The notes below the pieces were generated by a model. That model had not been told where the DNA came from, made no database searches, and was given only the letters and a program-made list of their open reading frames with translations. Position numbers and translations under genes: made by a program. Shown piece after piece: positions 35,174-44,558 of a stretch of 64,000 nt of DNA. Positions within the stretch are counted from its first letter, which is position 1. Each line of letters begins with the position of its first letter. Source of the DNA: Gramella sp. MAR_2010_147 (lineage in GTDB: Bacteria; Bacteroidota; Bacteroidia; Flavobacteriales; Flavobacteriaceae); the NCBI RefSeq assembly GCF_900105135.1, contig NZ_LT629741.1:682001-746000 (forward strand). Reading direction: 5' to 3'.

Positions 35174-38163
35174 TGCAAAGAGCTTTTCTCAATATTTATA
35201 ACTATTTGAAGAACCACAAGATTGTTGGTTTTTTAATCCTCTTATTATATATCCTGTTCATTTCCTTTTTTGCCTGGAACATCGATCTGGAAGAAGATAT
35301 AACAAAACTGATTCCTGCAGGTGAAGAACAGGAATTGCTGAAAAAGGTTTTAAAAGAATCAGATTTTTCAGATAAGCTTATCGTAAGTATTTCTGCAGAG
35401 TCTGAAGAAGTCACTCCAGATTCTTTAGTAATCTACGCAAATAAGTTGACCAAGATTCTCGAAAATGACTATTCAGAATATATAGTTGAAATTAAAGGGA
35501 AAGTCCCGGATAAGGATATTAAACAGATCTATAATTTCGTTTATGAGAATCTGCCGATTTTTCTAGATGAAGATGATTATTTAGAGATTGAAAACAGACT
35601 TTATCGAGATAGTGTAGATGATCGAATTGCATCTGGCTACCGGCAGTTAATGTCGCCCACAGGCTTTGTTACCAAGGACTATTTTTTAAGTGACCCTCTT
35701 AGCTTTACAAGTTTAGGTCTTGAAAAACTTCAGGAATTACAGGTGGGTGATAACTTCAGTATTTATAAGAATTACCTAGTTACCAAAGACAGGCAGCATA
35801 TCATTTTGTTCTTAGATCCGGTTTTTCCCGCTTCTGAAACGAATAAAAATGAAATGTTCATGGATTCCCTGGAAGAAACAGTAAATACCCTTAATAAGGA
35901 TTTTGTCTCTATAAATGCCACTTATTTTGGAGGGGTGCTTTATTCTCTGGCGAATGCCAATCGTATTAAAACAGACATTCGAATAACGATGAGTATTGCA
36001 ATAAGCTTGCTTTTATTGCTACTCGTTTTTTTCTACAGAAAAATATATGTACCGCTTTTGTTGTTCTTACCGAGTGTCCTGGCGGGGGTTTCAGCTATTG
36101 CATTACTAAGTATTTTTAAAGGGAGTGTTTCTGCTATCTCATTAGGGATTGGTGCGATATTACTTGGTATCACACTGGATTATGCCCTGCATATTCTAAC
36201 TCATTTCAGAAATAACAGGGATATAGCACACTTATATGGCGATATTACCAAACCCGTTTTGATGAGTAGTGCTACCACTGCGATTGCATTTCTATGTCTG
36301 ATTTTTGTAAAAAGTGAAGCCTTAAATGATTTAGGGATTTTTGCCGCTATTAGCGTGTTGTTTTCTTCCATTTTCGCGTTGATAATAATTCCGTCGTTAT
36401 ATGCTCCGGGATCTGAAAAAACCCAAAGAACTACTTTTCTTGATATTATAGCTTCGATAGATTATTCCAGGGTTAAGTCTTTACTGGTAGCGCTAATGGT
36501 CATCTTCGTGATCTCACTTTTCTTTTTTAATAAAGTTGAGTTTAATAGTGACCTCTCCAAATTAAATTATCAGCCCACAGAGATCAAGGAGCTTGAAAAT
36601 AAGCTGGAAGGTCTTGCCGGAACATCTGGAAAAAATGTTTATATGGTGGCTTACGGTAATTCTATAGACGAAGCGTTGCAACAAAATAGCAGGCTATATC
36701 ATAAACTCAAGGAGTTAGAAAATGACGGAGTAATAAATAATTTTAGCAGTATTGGCGGAGTGATACATTCTACAACGACCCAGGCTGAAAAGATTGAAAA
36801 ATGGGATTCTTTCTGGTCCGTTTCAAAAAGGGATAGCTTGAGACAAAAACTTTTAGAGATTTCTTCAGGATATAGCTTTAAACCTGAAACCTTCAGTAAA
36901 TTCTATGATCAACTGGATACTAATTTTAAAACTATAGGCCTCAAAGATTTTAAAAATGCCGGTTCCCTTTATCTGGATGATTTTATTTCTGAAGGCCAGG
37001 AGCTCGCAATTGTTACAAGCACAATTAGCCTGGAAGAAGAAAAAGCTGATGCATTCGTTGCTAACTTTAAGGAGGAACCTGGAATCATTGCATTGGATCG
37101 TAAAGCGATGAATCAGAGTTTTTTGGGAAATCTGAGGGCAGATTTTAATAAACTGATTATGATATCGGTTTTGGCGGTTTTCATTGTACTACTTATTTCA
37201 TATCGCAATCTTGAAATCAGCCTTTTTACCTTGCTGCCCATTGCCATCACGTGGGTGTGTGCGTTAGGGATCATGGCTATGCTGGAAATTGAATTCAATA
37301 TCCTCAATATTATCATTTCTACTTTTATCTTCGGCTTAGGGTTGGATTATAGCATTTTTATCACCAACGCCTGCTTAAAAGAATATGAAACCGGAAAATC
37401 TGAGTTGAAAACCTATCAATCTTCAATCCTAATTTCAGTAATTACTACACTATTAGGGATGGGAGCACTAATATTTGCTCAGCACCCGGCACTAAAATCT
37501 GTTTCTGTAATTTCCATTATTGGAGTACTTACTGCAGTATCAGTCAGTTTTGTACTACAGCGAGGAATTTTCAGGAAATTGATTTTAAATAGAGCAGACA
37601 AGGGAAGAGCGCCGTTTTATCTAAAGAAGCTTAGTGATTTTAGAGGTAGAATTAGTCAGAGCAAAAGTGAAAAATTATATCAAAAAAGAGCGGTCCTGGA
37701 TAATTACAGGTACAAATCTTCTTACCTACTGGTCAAGAAAAAATTTAGACTTCTAAGGGAAAAGAATCTGCGTGTAAGCAGGTATATTGAAAACGGTGAG
37801 AATATTACGGTTATCAATTCCGGTTACGGAATTTTAGCCTTGTTTCTTTCTTATAAATTTGAAAGTTCCAGGATCCATGCTTTTGAAACAGATGTACGTT
37901 CACTTAACATTGCAAAGAGTACCGGAAGAGCCAGAACAGCAGATATTCTGTTTTATAATAATCTGGCAGAAATCCCGGAAACTAAAGTGTATGTGATTCA
38001 TGGGAATTTAGAAGAGGAAAAGGAGCTTAGAGATTTGATAAAACGAGGCGCTGAGAAGGTGATCTTTATAGACTCAGACCTTCCCAATAGATGGTTGCTG
38101 GATCTTAATTTTGAGATCGTTTACCGCCAGAATAATATCCTGGTGCTAAGAAAAACTGAATAA
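35173..38163 (+). CDS. MMPL/RND-family exporter with an appended Rossmann-like C-terminal domain
   Basis: 996 residues. Residues 1 to about 800 are an RND exporter of the MMPL type: one helix, a periplasmic domain, five helices including GIGAILLGITLDYALHI, then the same arrangement repeated with IFGLGLDYSIFITNA. The Gly-x-Asp-Tyr motifs are those used for proton coupling. Residues from about 800 are soluble and include TVINSGYGILALFLSY and HAFETDVRSLNIA, which resemble motifs I and II of class I methyltransferases, ending in alternating strands. In other aryl-polyene loci the exporter and an O-methyltransferase are separate genes. The fusion could therefore link methylation or lipid sensing to export. 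Confidence 0.85.
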   Translation: MQRAFLNIYNYLKNHKIVGFLILLLYILFISFFAWNIDLEEDITKLIPAGEEQELLKKVLKESDFSDKLIVSISAESEEVTPDSLVIYANKLTKILENDYSEYIVEIKGKVPDKDIKQIYNFVYENLPIFLDEDDYLEIENRLYRDSVDDRIASGYRQLMSPTGFVTKDYFLSDPLSFTSLGLEKLQELQVGDNFSIYKNYLVTKDRQHIILFLDPVFPASETNKNEMFMDSLEETVNTLNKDFVSINATYFGGVLYSLANANRIKTDIRITMSIAISLLLLLLVFFYRKIYVPLLLFLPSVLAGVSAIALLSIFKGSVSAISLGIGAILLGITLDYALHILTHFRNNRDIAHLYGDITKPVLMSSATTAIAFLCLIFVKSEALNDLGIFAAISVLFSSIFALIIIPSLYAPGSEKTQRTTFLDIIASIDYSRVKSLLVALMVIFVISLFFFNKVEFNSDLSKLNYQPTEIKELENKLEGLAGTSGKNVYMVAYGNSIDEALQQNSRLYHKLKELENDGVINNFSSIGGVIHSTTTQAEKIEKWDSFWSVSKRDSLRQKLLEISSGYSFKPETFSKFYDQLDTNFKTIGLKDFKNAGSLYLDDFISEGQELAIVTSTISLEEEKADAFVANFKEEPGIIALDRKAMNQSFLGNLRADFNKLIMISVLAVFIVLLISYRNLEISLFTLLPIAITWVCALGIMAMLEIEFNILNIIISTFIFGLGLDYSIFITNACLKEYETGKSELKTYQSSILISVITTLLGMGALIFAQHPALKSVSVISIIGVLTAVSVSFVLQRGIFRKLILNRADKGRAPFYLKKLSDFRGRISQSKSEKLYQKRAVLDNYRYKSSYLLVKKKFRLLREKNLRVSRYIENGENITVINSGYGILALFLSYKFESSRIHAFETDVRSLNIAKSTGRARTADILFYNNLAEIPETKVYVIHGNLEEEKELRDLIKRGAEKVIFIDSDLPNRWLLDLNFEIVYRQNNILVLRKTE

Positions 38164-39825
38164 ATGCAAATAAGGTTACTTTCTATATTGCTTTTGTTGA
38201 TATTCTTTGCTTCCTGCGGAGTAAAAAGGTCTCTGCAGGAGAGACCTGATATTTCCGGTATTCAGTCTATAGGCACCGCACGAATTAAGCATAGTGAGAA
38301 CTTCTATAGTTTAGGCAGGAATCAGCTTTTTAAGAATAAACAAGGAATTTGGGAACTTTACCTTGAAGGGGATGCCTTGGAAAGGGGAGTGGCTAACGGA
38401 AGTCTTACACGGGAGTTGATACACCACCAGGAAACTGCTTTTATGAATAAACTCCAGGAGTTGGTCCCTTCAGATAATTACAGAGGTTTTCTAAAATCTG
38501 TTGTTTCCTGGTTCAATCGAAAAATGTATTTACATGTTCCAGAAGAATACAAACAGGAAATTTACGGGGTTTCTCGTTACGGACTTGCACGCTATAACGA
38601 TTTTGCCCCGGCTTATGTAAGGATGCTTTATTTTCATGGGGCGCACGATATTGGCCATGCTTTACAGGATCTAATGCTGGTAGGCTGCACTTCTTTTGCT
38701 GCCTGGGATTCTAAAACCAAAGATGGAGAATTATTAATAGGCAGGAACTTTGATTTTTATGCGGGTGATGAATTTGGAGAACAAAAGATCGCGGCTTTTG
38801 TGAATCCAGATACAGGAAATAAATTTATGATGTACACCTGGGGCGGAATGATTGGAGCAGTAAGCGGAATGAACGAAAAAGGGATCACCGTCACCATTAA
38901 TGCCGGTAAATCTAAAATGCCTTTCATGGCAAAAACACCAATTAGCCTGGTAGCCAGGGAAATTTTACAATATGCATCCAGTACTACTGAAGCTATTCAA
39001 ATTGCCAGAAAAAGGGAAGTCTTTGTTTCAGAATCTATTATGGTAGGAAGTGGCGATGAAAAAAAGGCAATTTTAATTGAAGTTTCACCATCTGATTTTG
39101 GAGTGTTTGAAGTTGAAAATTCTAATAAGTTAATTTGTAGCAATCATTTTCAAAGCGAGCCGTATTTGGAGGATATCCGAAATTTGAAAACCATTGAAGA
39201 AAGTCATTCAAAATACCGTTATGATAGAATGCAGCAATTGATTTCAAATACTGAAAAATTGGATCCGCAGAAAGCGGTCGCTATTTTAAGGAATATGAAG
39301 GGGCTTAATAATGAAAACTTAGGTTTAGGAAATGAAAAGGCGATCAATCAGCTACTGGCGCATCATGGTATTGTCTTTAGGCCTGAAGAAAGAAAAGTAT
39401 GGGTTTCTTCAAATCCATATCAAATGGGAGAATTCGTTGCCTATGATCTGGATGAAGTTTTTACCAAATTTGATAACGGGTTGGTTTCAAGGTCTGTGGC
39501 GAGTGTTCAAAATAATATCCCGGCAAGTGAATTTCTAGAATCAGAATTATTTCGGGATTATGAAGAATTCAGAAAGCTGAAAATTGAAGTTGAAAATCAA
39601 ATTTCACAGGATAAAAAAATTTCAGAAGAAATTACTCAAAAATTAATTCAGTTAAACCCTGACTTCTGGGAGGCTTGGTATTTGGCAGGGAAAATTTATT
39701 TTCAGAAAAGAGATTTTCGTAAAGCTATAATCCATTTTAAGCAGGCTAAAAAGCGTGTAGTTACCACACTTCCAAATATTGAAATGATCGATAAAATGAT
39801 CAAAAAAAGTTACCGAAAATTATAA
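38164..39825 (+). CDS. C45 autoproteolytic acyltransferase-like lipoprotein with C-terminal TPR
   Basis: 553 residues starting 1 bp after the exporter stop. The lipoprotein signal ends IFFASCG, so the protein is lipid-anchored in the periplasm or outer membrane. The Ntn-hydrolase domain (about 60-440) has the processing site LVGCTSFAAWD, where Cys175 would become the N-terminal nucleophile after self-cleavage, then GELLIGRNFDFY and NEKGITVTINAG, as in acyl-CoA:6-APA acyltransferases (family C45). The final 70 residues contain a TPR-like pair (DFWEAWYLAGKIYFQKRDFR). It is a good candidate for the enzyme that joins polyene and alcohol acceptor, but this is inference. Confidence 0.82.
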   Translation: MQIRLLSILLLLIFFASCGVKRSLQERPDISGIQSIGTARIKHSENFYSLGRNQLFKNKQGIWELYLEGDALERGVANGSLTRELIHHQETAFMNKLQELVPSDNYRGFLKSVVSWFNRKMYLHVPEEYKQEIYGVSRYGLARYNDFAPAYVRMLYFHGAHDIGHALQDLMLVGCTSFAAWDSKTKDGELLIGRNFDFYAGDEFGEQKIAAFVNPDTGNKFMMYTWGGMIGAVSGMNEKGITVTINAGKSKMPFMAKTPISLVAREILQYASSTTEAIQIARKREVFVSESIMVGSGDEKKAILIEVSPSDFGVFEVENSNKLICSNHFQSEPYLEDIRNLKTIEESHSKYRYDRMQQLISNTEKLDPQKAVAILRNMKGLNNENLGLGNEKAINQLLAHHGIVFRPEERKVWVSSNPYQMGEFVAYDLDEVFTKFDNGLVSRSVASVQNNIPASEFLESELFRDYEEFRKLKIEVENQISQDKKISEEITQKLIQLNPDFWEAWYLAGKIYFQKRDFRKAIIHFKQAKKRVVTTLPNIEMIDKMIKKSYRKL

Positions 39826-39826
39826 T

Positions 39827-41101
39827 ATGAACGATTTATATTTCCAGGATCTCAAAATTATCCAAACTAAACAATGGACATTGCTGAAAAAGCAACTGAA
39901 ATATATTTCTGAAAATTCTCCTTATTATAGACAATTGTTTAAAGATCGTTCTATTGATATTTCTGCAATTAGTTCTTTTAAAGATCTTCAAAAATTACCT
40001 GTCACCACGAAAGAAGATCTTCAGCGACACAATTCAGAATTTATCGCGGTGCCAGAGGCCGATATTATTGATTTTGTGACCACTTCGGGTACTTTAGGAA
40101 GTCCGGTTAATTTTGCATTGAATGATGCCGATCTGGATCGTCTAGCTGAAAATGAATTTCGATCCTTTCAAATGGCAGGAGTAACTAAATCTGATAAAGT
40201 TCAGATCACTACTACGCTGGATAGAAGGTTTATGGCCGGGCTAGCTTACTTTCTTGGTTTAAGGAAACTCGGAGCCGGAATTATAAGAACTGGTAGCGGA
40301 TTGCCGCAACTGCAATGGGAAAGTATTAACAGATTCATGCCGAATTACCTTGTGGCAGTACCCTCTTTTTTGCTTAAGTTGATCAAATATGCAGAGAAAA
40401 ATAATATAGACTATAAAAATTCCTCTGTAAAAGCGGCTGTGTGTATCGGCGAGCCTTTAAGAGATCAGGACTTTAATTTGAATGCACTGGGCAAGAAGAT
40501 CACCGAAAAGTGGAATATAGAATTATTTTCCACTTACGCATCTACCGAAATGTCTACAGCCTTTACTGAATGTGCTGAACATGAAGGTAATCACGTTCTT
40601 GCAGATCTAATTTATACAGAGATTCTTAATGAAAAGGGACAACAGGTGAAACCCGGAGAAGTTGGCGAATTAGTGGTCACCCCGCTTGGAACTCAAACCA
40701 TGCCTTTATTGAGGTTTGCAACAGGCGATATGATGACCTTCAATGATTCAAATTGTAATTGCGGACGAAATACAACGAAATTAAGCGCTGTAATTGGCAG
40801 GAAACAGCAAAAGATCAAATTAAAAGGTACTAGTCTATACCCTCAGCATATCATTGAAGTATTGAATAATTATGATATAATTCAATCATATGTGATCGAA
40901 GCCAGCCTGGATGAATTCGGTAATGACAAGGTTCAAGTGAGGGTACCAGACACCTTTATCAGGATTAAGGAACTAAAGGATTATTTCAGATCACAGCTAA
41001 ATGTAACTCCGGAAATTCAACCTACGAAAATCGAAAAAATTTCGTATTTAAAGTTTCCAGAAGGAAGCAGAAAACCTCAAATTTTCAGAGATTATAGATA
41101 A
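39827..41101 (+). CDS. Phenylacetate-CoA ligase-like adenylate-forming enzyme
   Basis: 424 residues of the PaaK branch of the ANL superfamily. The P-loop is VTTSGTLGSPVNF, the adenine/core motifs are YASTEMSTAFTEC and LLRFATGDMM, and the C-terminal subdomain has KLKGTSLYPQHI. A Cys-rich NSNCNCGRN hairpin resembles the zinc knuckle of the family. It should activate 4-coumarate (from the ammonia-lyase) as adenylate and load it on CoA or directly on the ACP (ApeH-like role). It is the last gene of the operon. Its stop codon directly abuts the stop of the convergent methyltransferase gene. Confidence 0.88.
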   Translation: MNDLYFQDLKIIQTKQWTLLKKQLKYISENSPYYRQLFKDRSIDISAISSFKDLQKLPVTTKEDLQRHNSEFIAVPEADIIDFVTTSGTLGSPVNFALNDADLDRLAENEFRSFQMAGVTKSDKVQITTTLDRRFMAGLAYFLGLRKLGAGIIRTGSGLPQLQWESINRFMPNYLVAVPSFLLKLIKYAEKNNIDYKNSSVKAAVCIGEPLRDQDFNLNALGKKITEKWNIELFSTYASTEMSTAFTECAEHEGNHVLADLIYTEILNEKGQQVKPGEVGELVVTPLGTQTMPLLRFATGDMMTFNDSNCNCGRNTTKLSAVIGRKQQKIKLKGTSLYPQHIIEVLNNYDIIQSYVIEASLDEFGNDKVQVRVPDTFIRIKELKDYFRSQLNVTPEIQPTKIEKISYLKFPEGSRKPQIFRDYR

Positions 41102-42283
41102 CTATATTTTTTTACAGAAGATTACTATCTTCTCATCGTTCAGGTTTGTAGTAAAGAAGATATAATCATTACCGCCTTCCCTTATCTTGAACTTTTTTCG
41201 AATATTTTCAACAGAATCAGGGAAATTACGAGTAGTAATATTGGCTTTTTTAAACTTAAAGTATTGCTTTAAGTGAGATGCCTTATATTCCTTTATATCT
41301 TCGATTTTAAATTTTCTTCCTGGAAAATTTTTTAATTCTGACGAAGTATACAAATGAGAATGTTGATGAATTTTTTTTGTGTTGGTTTTAATACCCACCA
41401 GATTGAATAACCCACTTTTCATGATAGCCGCATTGGGTTCATATAGATAATTCTCAGGCAGACCAAATTCAATTGCCCGCTTTGATTCAGTAGTTACTTC
41501 AGGGAATTTCTGGATCTCATTCTTTTCAAAATTTATAGTTTTGATAATGGGATTCTCTGCATGATCTTTTTTTAAAACCCAGAGCAATTCTTTTACCTCA
41601 TTTCTAACCGCGACTAAATGTACTTCGCGTACATGCTTTAATTCTTTGATTCCAGCAGTAATGTCTAAAATAGGGGAGCTTTTCAGTAGTAAATTCTCCG
41701 ATCTTTCAAAGATGCTTTCCAGATTTTCAGGAATGTTTGGTTCACAATCATCAAATTTGAAAACTTTTCCTCCATGATCATCCCTTCGGGCAGGGTCTGC
41801 ATACACCCAGTCAAACTTTTTTCCTGACTCTTTCAAAAATGAAAGTCCGTCGCCATTATGAACTGTGATATTTTCAGCATTCAGCGCTTTAAAATTATGC
41901 CGGGCAATTTCGGCAAGTGGCATATTGATTTCACAATAATCAAATTGTTCAAAATTCTTTGATAGAAAATAGGAATCTACTCCAAGACCGCCAGTGAGAT
42001 CTATTCCGGTATTTCCCTGAATAATAGATGCTTTATATTTTGCTGTTATTTCAGAAGAGGTCTGTTCTAAGTTGAGTTTAGGAGGATAAAGAATATCGAG
42101 GTTTTGGTAGAACTCAGGAAGTTTCTTTTCAGCTATTCTCATGCCATTGATCTGGATGGCAATTTCCTGGATACTGACCCCTTGAAACGGACTTCCTTTT
42201 AAAATAAGGCCTGGTAGATCTTTCTTGCGATTCTCTCTGATGAATTTTGAAACTTCGGGATCAAGGATGGCCTTGTTCAACAT
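41102..42283 (-). CDS. THUMP-like-domain class I SAM-dependent methyltransferase
   Basis: 393 residues. The cofactor site is GIDLTGGLGVDSYFLSK (motif I), followed by YCEINMPLAEIA and VYADPARRD, whose Asp-Pro-Ala replaces the usual DPPY. The C-terminal 80 residues (ITTRNFPDSVENIRKKFKI and KIVIFCKKI) match the THUMP-like domain (PF18096). RNA modification is the likely role, with tRNA or rRNA as target; the exact nucleotide is unknown. It is the last gene of a six-gene leftward operon, 1 bp after the AI-2E family gene. Confidence 0.85.
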   Translation of the reverse strand: MLNKAILDPEVSKFIRENRKKDLPGLILKGSPFQGVSIQEIAIQINGMRIAEKKLPEFYQNLDILYPPKLNLEQTSSEITAKYKASIIQGNTGIDLTGGLGVDSYFLSKNFEQFDYCEINMPLAEIARHNFKALNAENITVHNGDGLSFLKESGKKFDWVYADPARRDDHGGKVFKFDDCEPNIPENLESIFERSENLLLKSSPILDITAGIKELKHVREVHLVAVRNEVKELLWVLKKDHAENPIIKTINFEKNEIQKFPEVTTESKRAIEFGLPENYLYEPNAAIMKSGLFNLVGIKTNTKKIHQHSHLYTSSELKNFPGRKFKIEDIKEYKASHLKQYFKFKKANITTRNFPDSVENIRKKFKIREGGNDYIFFTTNLNDEKIVIFCKKI

Positions 42284-42284
42284 A

Positions 42285-43373
42285 CTACATGTCTCTGGTT
42301 AGCCTTTTCACGATCTTATATTCACTAAGTGATTCTTTAGCGATCACTTTTAAAGCCGTATAAAAAGGCACTGCTACCACCATTCCTGTAATTCCAAACA
42401 TTAAACCGGCAATTAAAATAATAAGGAATATTTCCAGTGGATGTGATTTTACACTCGCCCCGAAAATCATAGGTTGGGAAATAAAGTTATCTATTAACTG
42501 GCAAATTCCATATCCCAGCATAACATAAATTAATCTTGGTAAAATAATACTGCTAAAATCTGCTCCCAGAAAACTGGATATTACAAATAAGGCCATTAAA
42601 ATTCCCGCCAGTAAAGGCCCTAAATAAGGAACAAGGTTTAGAAATGCACAAATAAAGGCGATCGCGATTGGATTATTGATTTCAAAAACTGAAAGCAAAA
42701 TGGTATAAAGAATAAACAATACGATTATTTGCATGGTTAATCCAACAAAATATCTGGATAACAATACTTTGATCTTGTTAAAAACTCGCTGGAACTTTTG
42801 TTCATCCCCGCGATTGGCAAAAACAAGAATACTATTCAGCATTAATTTACTGTCTTTCAGGAAAAAAAATGAAATAAACAGGATAGAAAAGACTGCTACC
42901 ATTGTTGCGCCTAAGATTCCAAATACGTTATTTAAAAACTGTGGAATGAGACTAACATCGAAATTCCGTACAAACTCACTCCTCTTAAGTCCTTCAATGA
43001 TATTGATCTCCTCGATACCGAGGTAGTTGTTAATTTGATCATTAAGGTCGTTTAAATCGCTTTTAAATGCCTCAATATCTATTTGTCCTAAATATTTACT
43101 TTGCTCAATTACAATTGGAACAAAGACAAAAATAACTCCGACAAAAATCGCTAGCACCAGTACCAGAACGGTAATAACGGCCAATTGATTGGGTAAACGT
43201 AATTTATTACGAAGAAAGATAACGATAGGCCTGCCAATCAGTGCGATAACTCCAGCTATAGCTACATAAATAATGACCGATTGGATTTCCCACAAAAAAT
43301 AGAGTAGTAACACAATACCAATCATGATACCGGTAGCTCTTAATATCCCATTTGCAAAATCATGTGCTTTCAC
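42285..43373 (-). CDS. AI-2E family (PerM/YdiK-like) membrane transporter
   Basis: 362 residues with about eight helices. The family pattern is visible: two N-terminal helices, a long periplasmic region (about residues 85-150), then LNLVPYLGPLLAG and DNFISQPMIFGASVKSHPLEI, both hallmark sequences. Members include the AI-2 exporter TqsA and the PerM permeases; most have unknown substrates and some exchange sodium or lithium for protons. It lies between the TrmH-like and THUMP-like methyltransferase genes with very short gaps (12 and 1 bp). I see no functional link to RNA modification. Confidence 0.9.
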   Translation of the reverse strand: MKAHDFANGILRATGIMIGIVLLLYFLWEIQSVIIYVAIAGVIALIGRPIVIFLRNKLRLPNQLAVITVLVLVLAIFVGVIFVFVPIVIEQSKYLGQIDIEAFKSDLNDLNDQINNYLGIEEINIIEGLKRSEFVRNFDVSLIPQFLNNVFGILGATMVAVFSILFISFFFLKDSKLMLNSILVFANRGDEQKFQRVFNKIKVLLSRYFVGLTMQIIVLFILYTILLSVFEINNPIAIAFICAFLNLVPYLGPLLAGILMALFVISSFLGADFSSIILPRLIYVMLGYGICQLIDNFISQPMIFGASVKSHPLEIFLIILIAGLMFGITGMVVAVPFYTALKVIAKESLSEYKIVKRLTRDM

Positions 43374-43385
43374 GCCGTAAATATA

Positions 43386-43910
43386 TTATTTCTTAGCAAA
43401 CTTGTTGAATGCTTTGGTGATTTCGTATAACGCGATTCCTATAGATTGTGCCACATTCATACTACTGTTTGCTCCATACATTTCAATATGATATAGTTCA
43501 TCACAATGTTCTAGAGCCTCTTTGCTAATTCCATGACGTTCATTTCCAGCGATTAAAAGGATGTTCTCTTTGTCTTTTATACTGAAATGTTCAATTTTTT
43601 GACTTTTGGAAGTAATCTCTATTGCGATAGCTCTAAAGCCTTGATTTTTAAAATTTTTAATGCTTTGAGATGAATCCTCTAAAAATTCAAAGTTGACCGT
43701 TTTATGAGTATTTCTGGCAGTGCGTTTAAGCCTGTTACTTTCAATGTTGGGTTTACTTCCACAAAAGATTATTTTTTGAATTCCAAAAGCATCTGCCAGG
43801 CGGAAGGTACTGCCAAGGTTTGCTTCCCCTGTAATATTATCCAGTAAAAGAACGATTGGAAATTCTCTTTTTTGAAAAGACGTTTCGTGATGTGTAAGTT
43901 GATCAATCAA
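43386..43910 (-). CDS. SpoU/TrmH-family RNA 2'-O-methyltransferase
   Basis: 174 residues, the minimal SPOUT catalytic domain. Motif 1 is LLDNITGEANLGSTFRLADAFG with the conserved Asn and Arg, motif 2 is LIAGNERHGIS, and motif 3 is MYGANSSMNVAQSIGIALYE, forming the trefoil knot that binds SAM. It is probably a tRNA or rRNA ribose methyltransferase; the exact site is not predictable. Its ATG overlaps the DUF4159 stop (4 bp). No extra RNA-binding domain is present. Confidence 0.9.
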   Translation of the reverse strand: MIDQLTHHETSFQKREFPIVLLLDNITGEANLGSTFRLADAFGIQKIIFCGSKPNIESNRLKRTARNTHKTVNFEFLEDSSQSIKNFKNQGFRAIAIEITSKSQKIEHFSIKDKENILLIAGNERHGISKEALEHCDELYHIEMYGANSSMNVAQSIGIALYEITKAFNKFAKK

Positions 43911-44557
43911 TTTTCAAAGGCATATTTAATAATATTAGCACCCATTTTCAAGGCTTTCTGGCGTACCTCCTCGGGATCATTATGAACTTCGGGACTTTCC
44001 CACCCATCTCCAAGATCGCTTTCAAAAGTAAAGAGTAAAATGAGCCTGTCGTTTTCTATAATCCCAAATGCCTGTGGAGCAAGTGCATCGTGTTCATGGA
44101 TTTTGGGAAGACCATTAGGAAAATTAAAAGCAGATGAAAAAATGGGATGGTTAGCAGGTAATTCTACAAAATCCTTCTCTGGAAACATCTTTTTAATTTC
44201 TTTTCTAACATATTCATTCATCCCATAATTATCATCGATGTGAAGAAAACCACCACTTAAAAGATAGTTTCTCAGATTTTCAATTTCATGGTCGCTGAAT
44301 ATTACATTTCCATGACCTGTCATATGTACCAATGGAAACTGAAAAATATCGGTGCTGCCCGGTTCTACGGTTTCCGGTTTCGCACTTATTTGAGTATTGA
44401 TATTGGCATTGCAGAATTCTATCAGATTAGGCAAGGCTGTGGGATTGGAGTACCAGTCACCGCCACCACTATATTTTAAAACAGCGATTTCCTGAGCATT
44501 ACTTAAGAAAGAAATGCTCAGTAGAAAGATGAATATGGAGATTTTCAATTTTGGCAT
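43907..44557 (-). CDS. DUF4159 family exported protein
   Basis: 216 residues from ATG 44557; an upstream ATG at 44599 would overlap rsmE and put 14 extra residues before a clear signal peptide (MPKLKISIFIFLLSISFLSNA). The mature domain is the glutamine-amidotransferase-like DUF4159, with KYSGGGDWYSNPTALPNL, PLVHMTGHGNV, GGFLHIDDNYG and a C-terminal DGWESPEVHND. The family has no known activity; it often accompanies gliding or MoxR-type clusters, neither of which is here. Located between rsmE (1 bp) and the TrmH-like gene (4-bp overlap). Confidence 0.85.
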   Translation of the reverse strand: MPKLKISIFIFLLSISFLSNAQEIAVLKYSGGGDWYSNPTALPNLIEFCNANINTQISAKPETVEPGSTDIFQFPLVHMTGHGNVIFSDHEIENLRNYLLSGGFLHIDDNYGMNEYVRKEIKKMFPEKDFVELPANHPIFSSAFNFPNGLPKIHEHDALAPQAFGIIENDRLILLFTFESDLGDGWESPEVHNDPEEVRQKALKMGANIIKYAFEN

Positions 44558-44558
44558 T

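Larger units (their letters stand above)
22229..41101. other. Aryl-polyene / flexirubin-type biosynthetic gene cluster
   Basis: Gene-cluster entry covering the leftward halogenase-like gene and 17 rightward genes (23887-41101). The set (tyrosine ammonia-lyase, acyl-activating enzyme, ACP, KR, two DH, KS and degenerate KS pairs, thioesterase, acyltransferase, LolA-like carrier, MMPL exporter) matches aryl-polyene pathways. The ammonia-lyase and the C45 enzyme point to the Bacteroidota flexirubin variant. Genes overlap or are separated by a few bases almost throughout; only the gaps at 33511-33540 and 33905-33968 exceed 25 bp. One long operon is therefore likely. No darA/darB homologue is present in the window. 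Confidence 0.85.
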
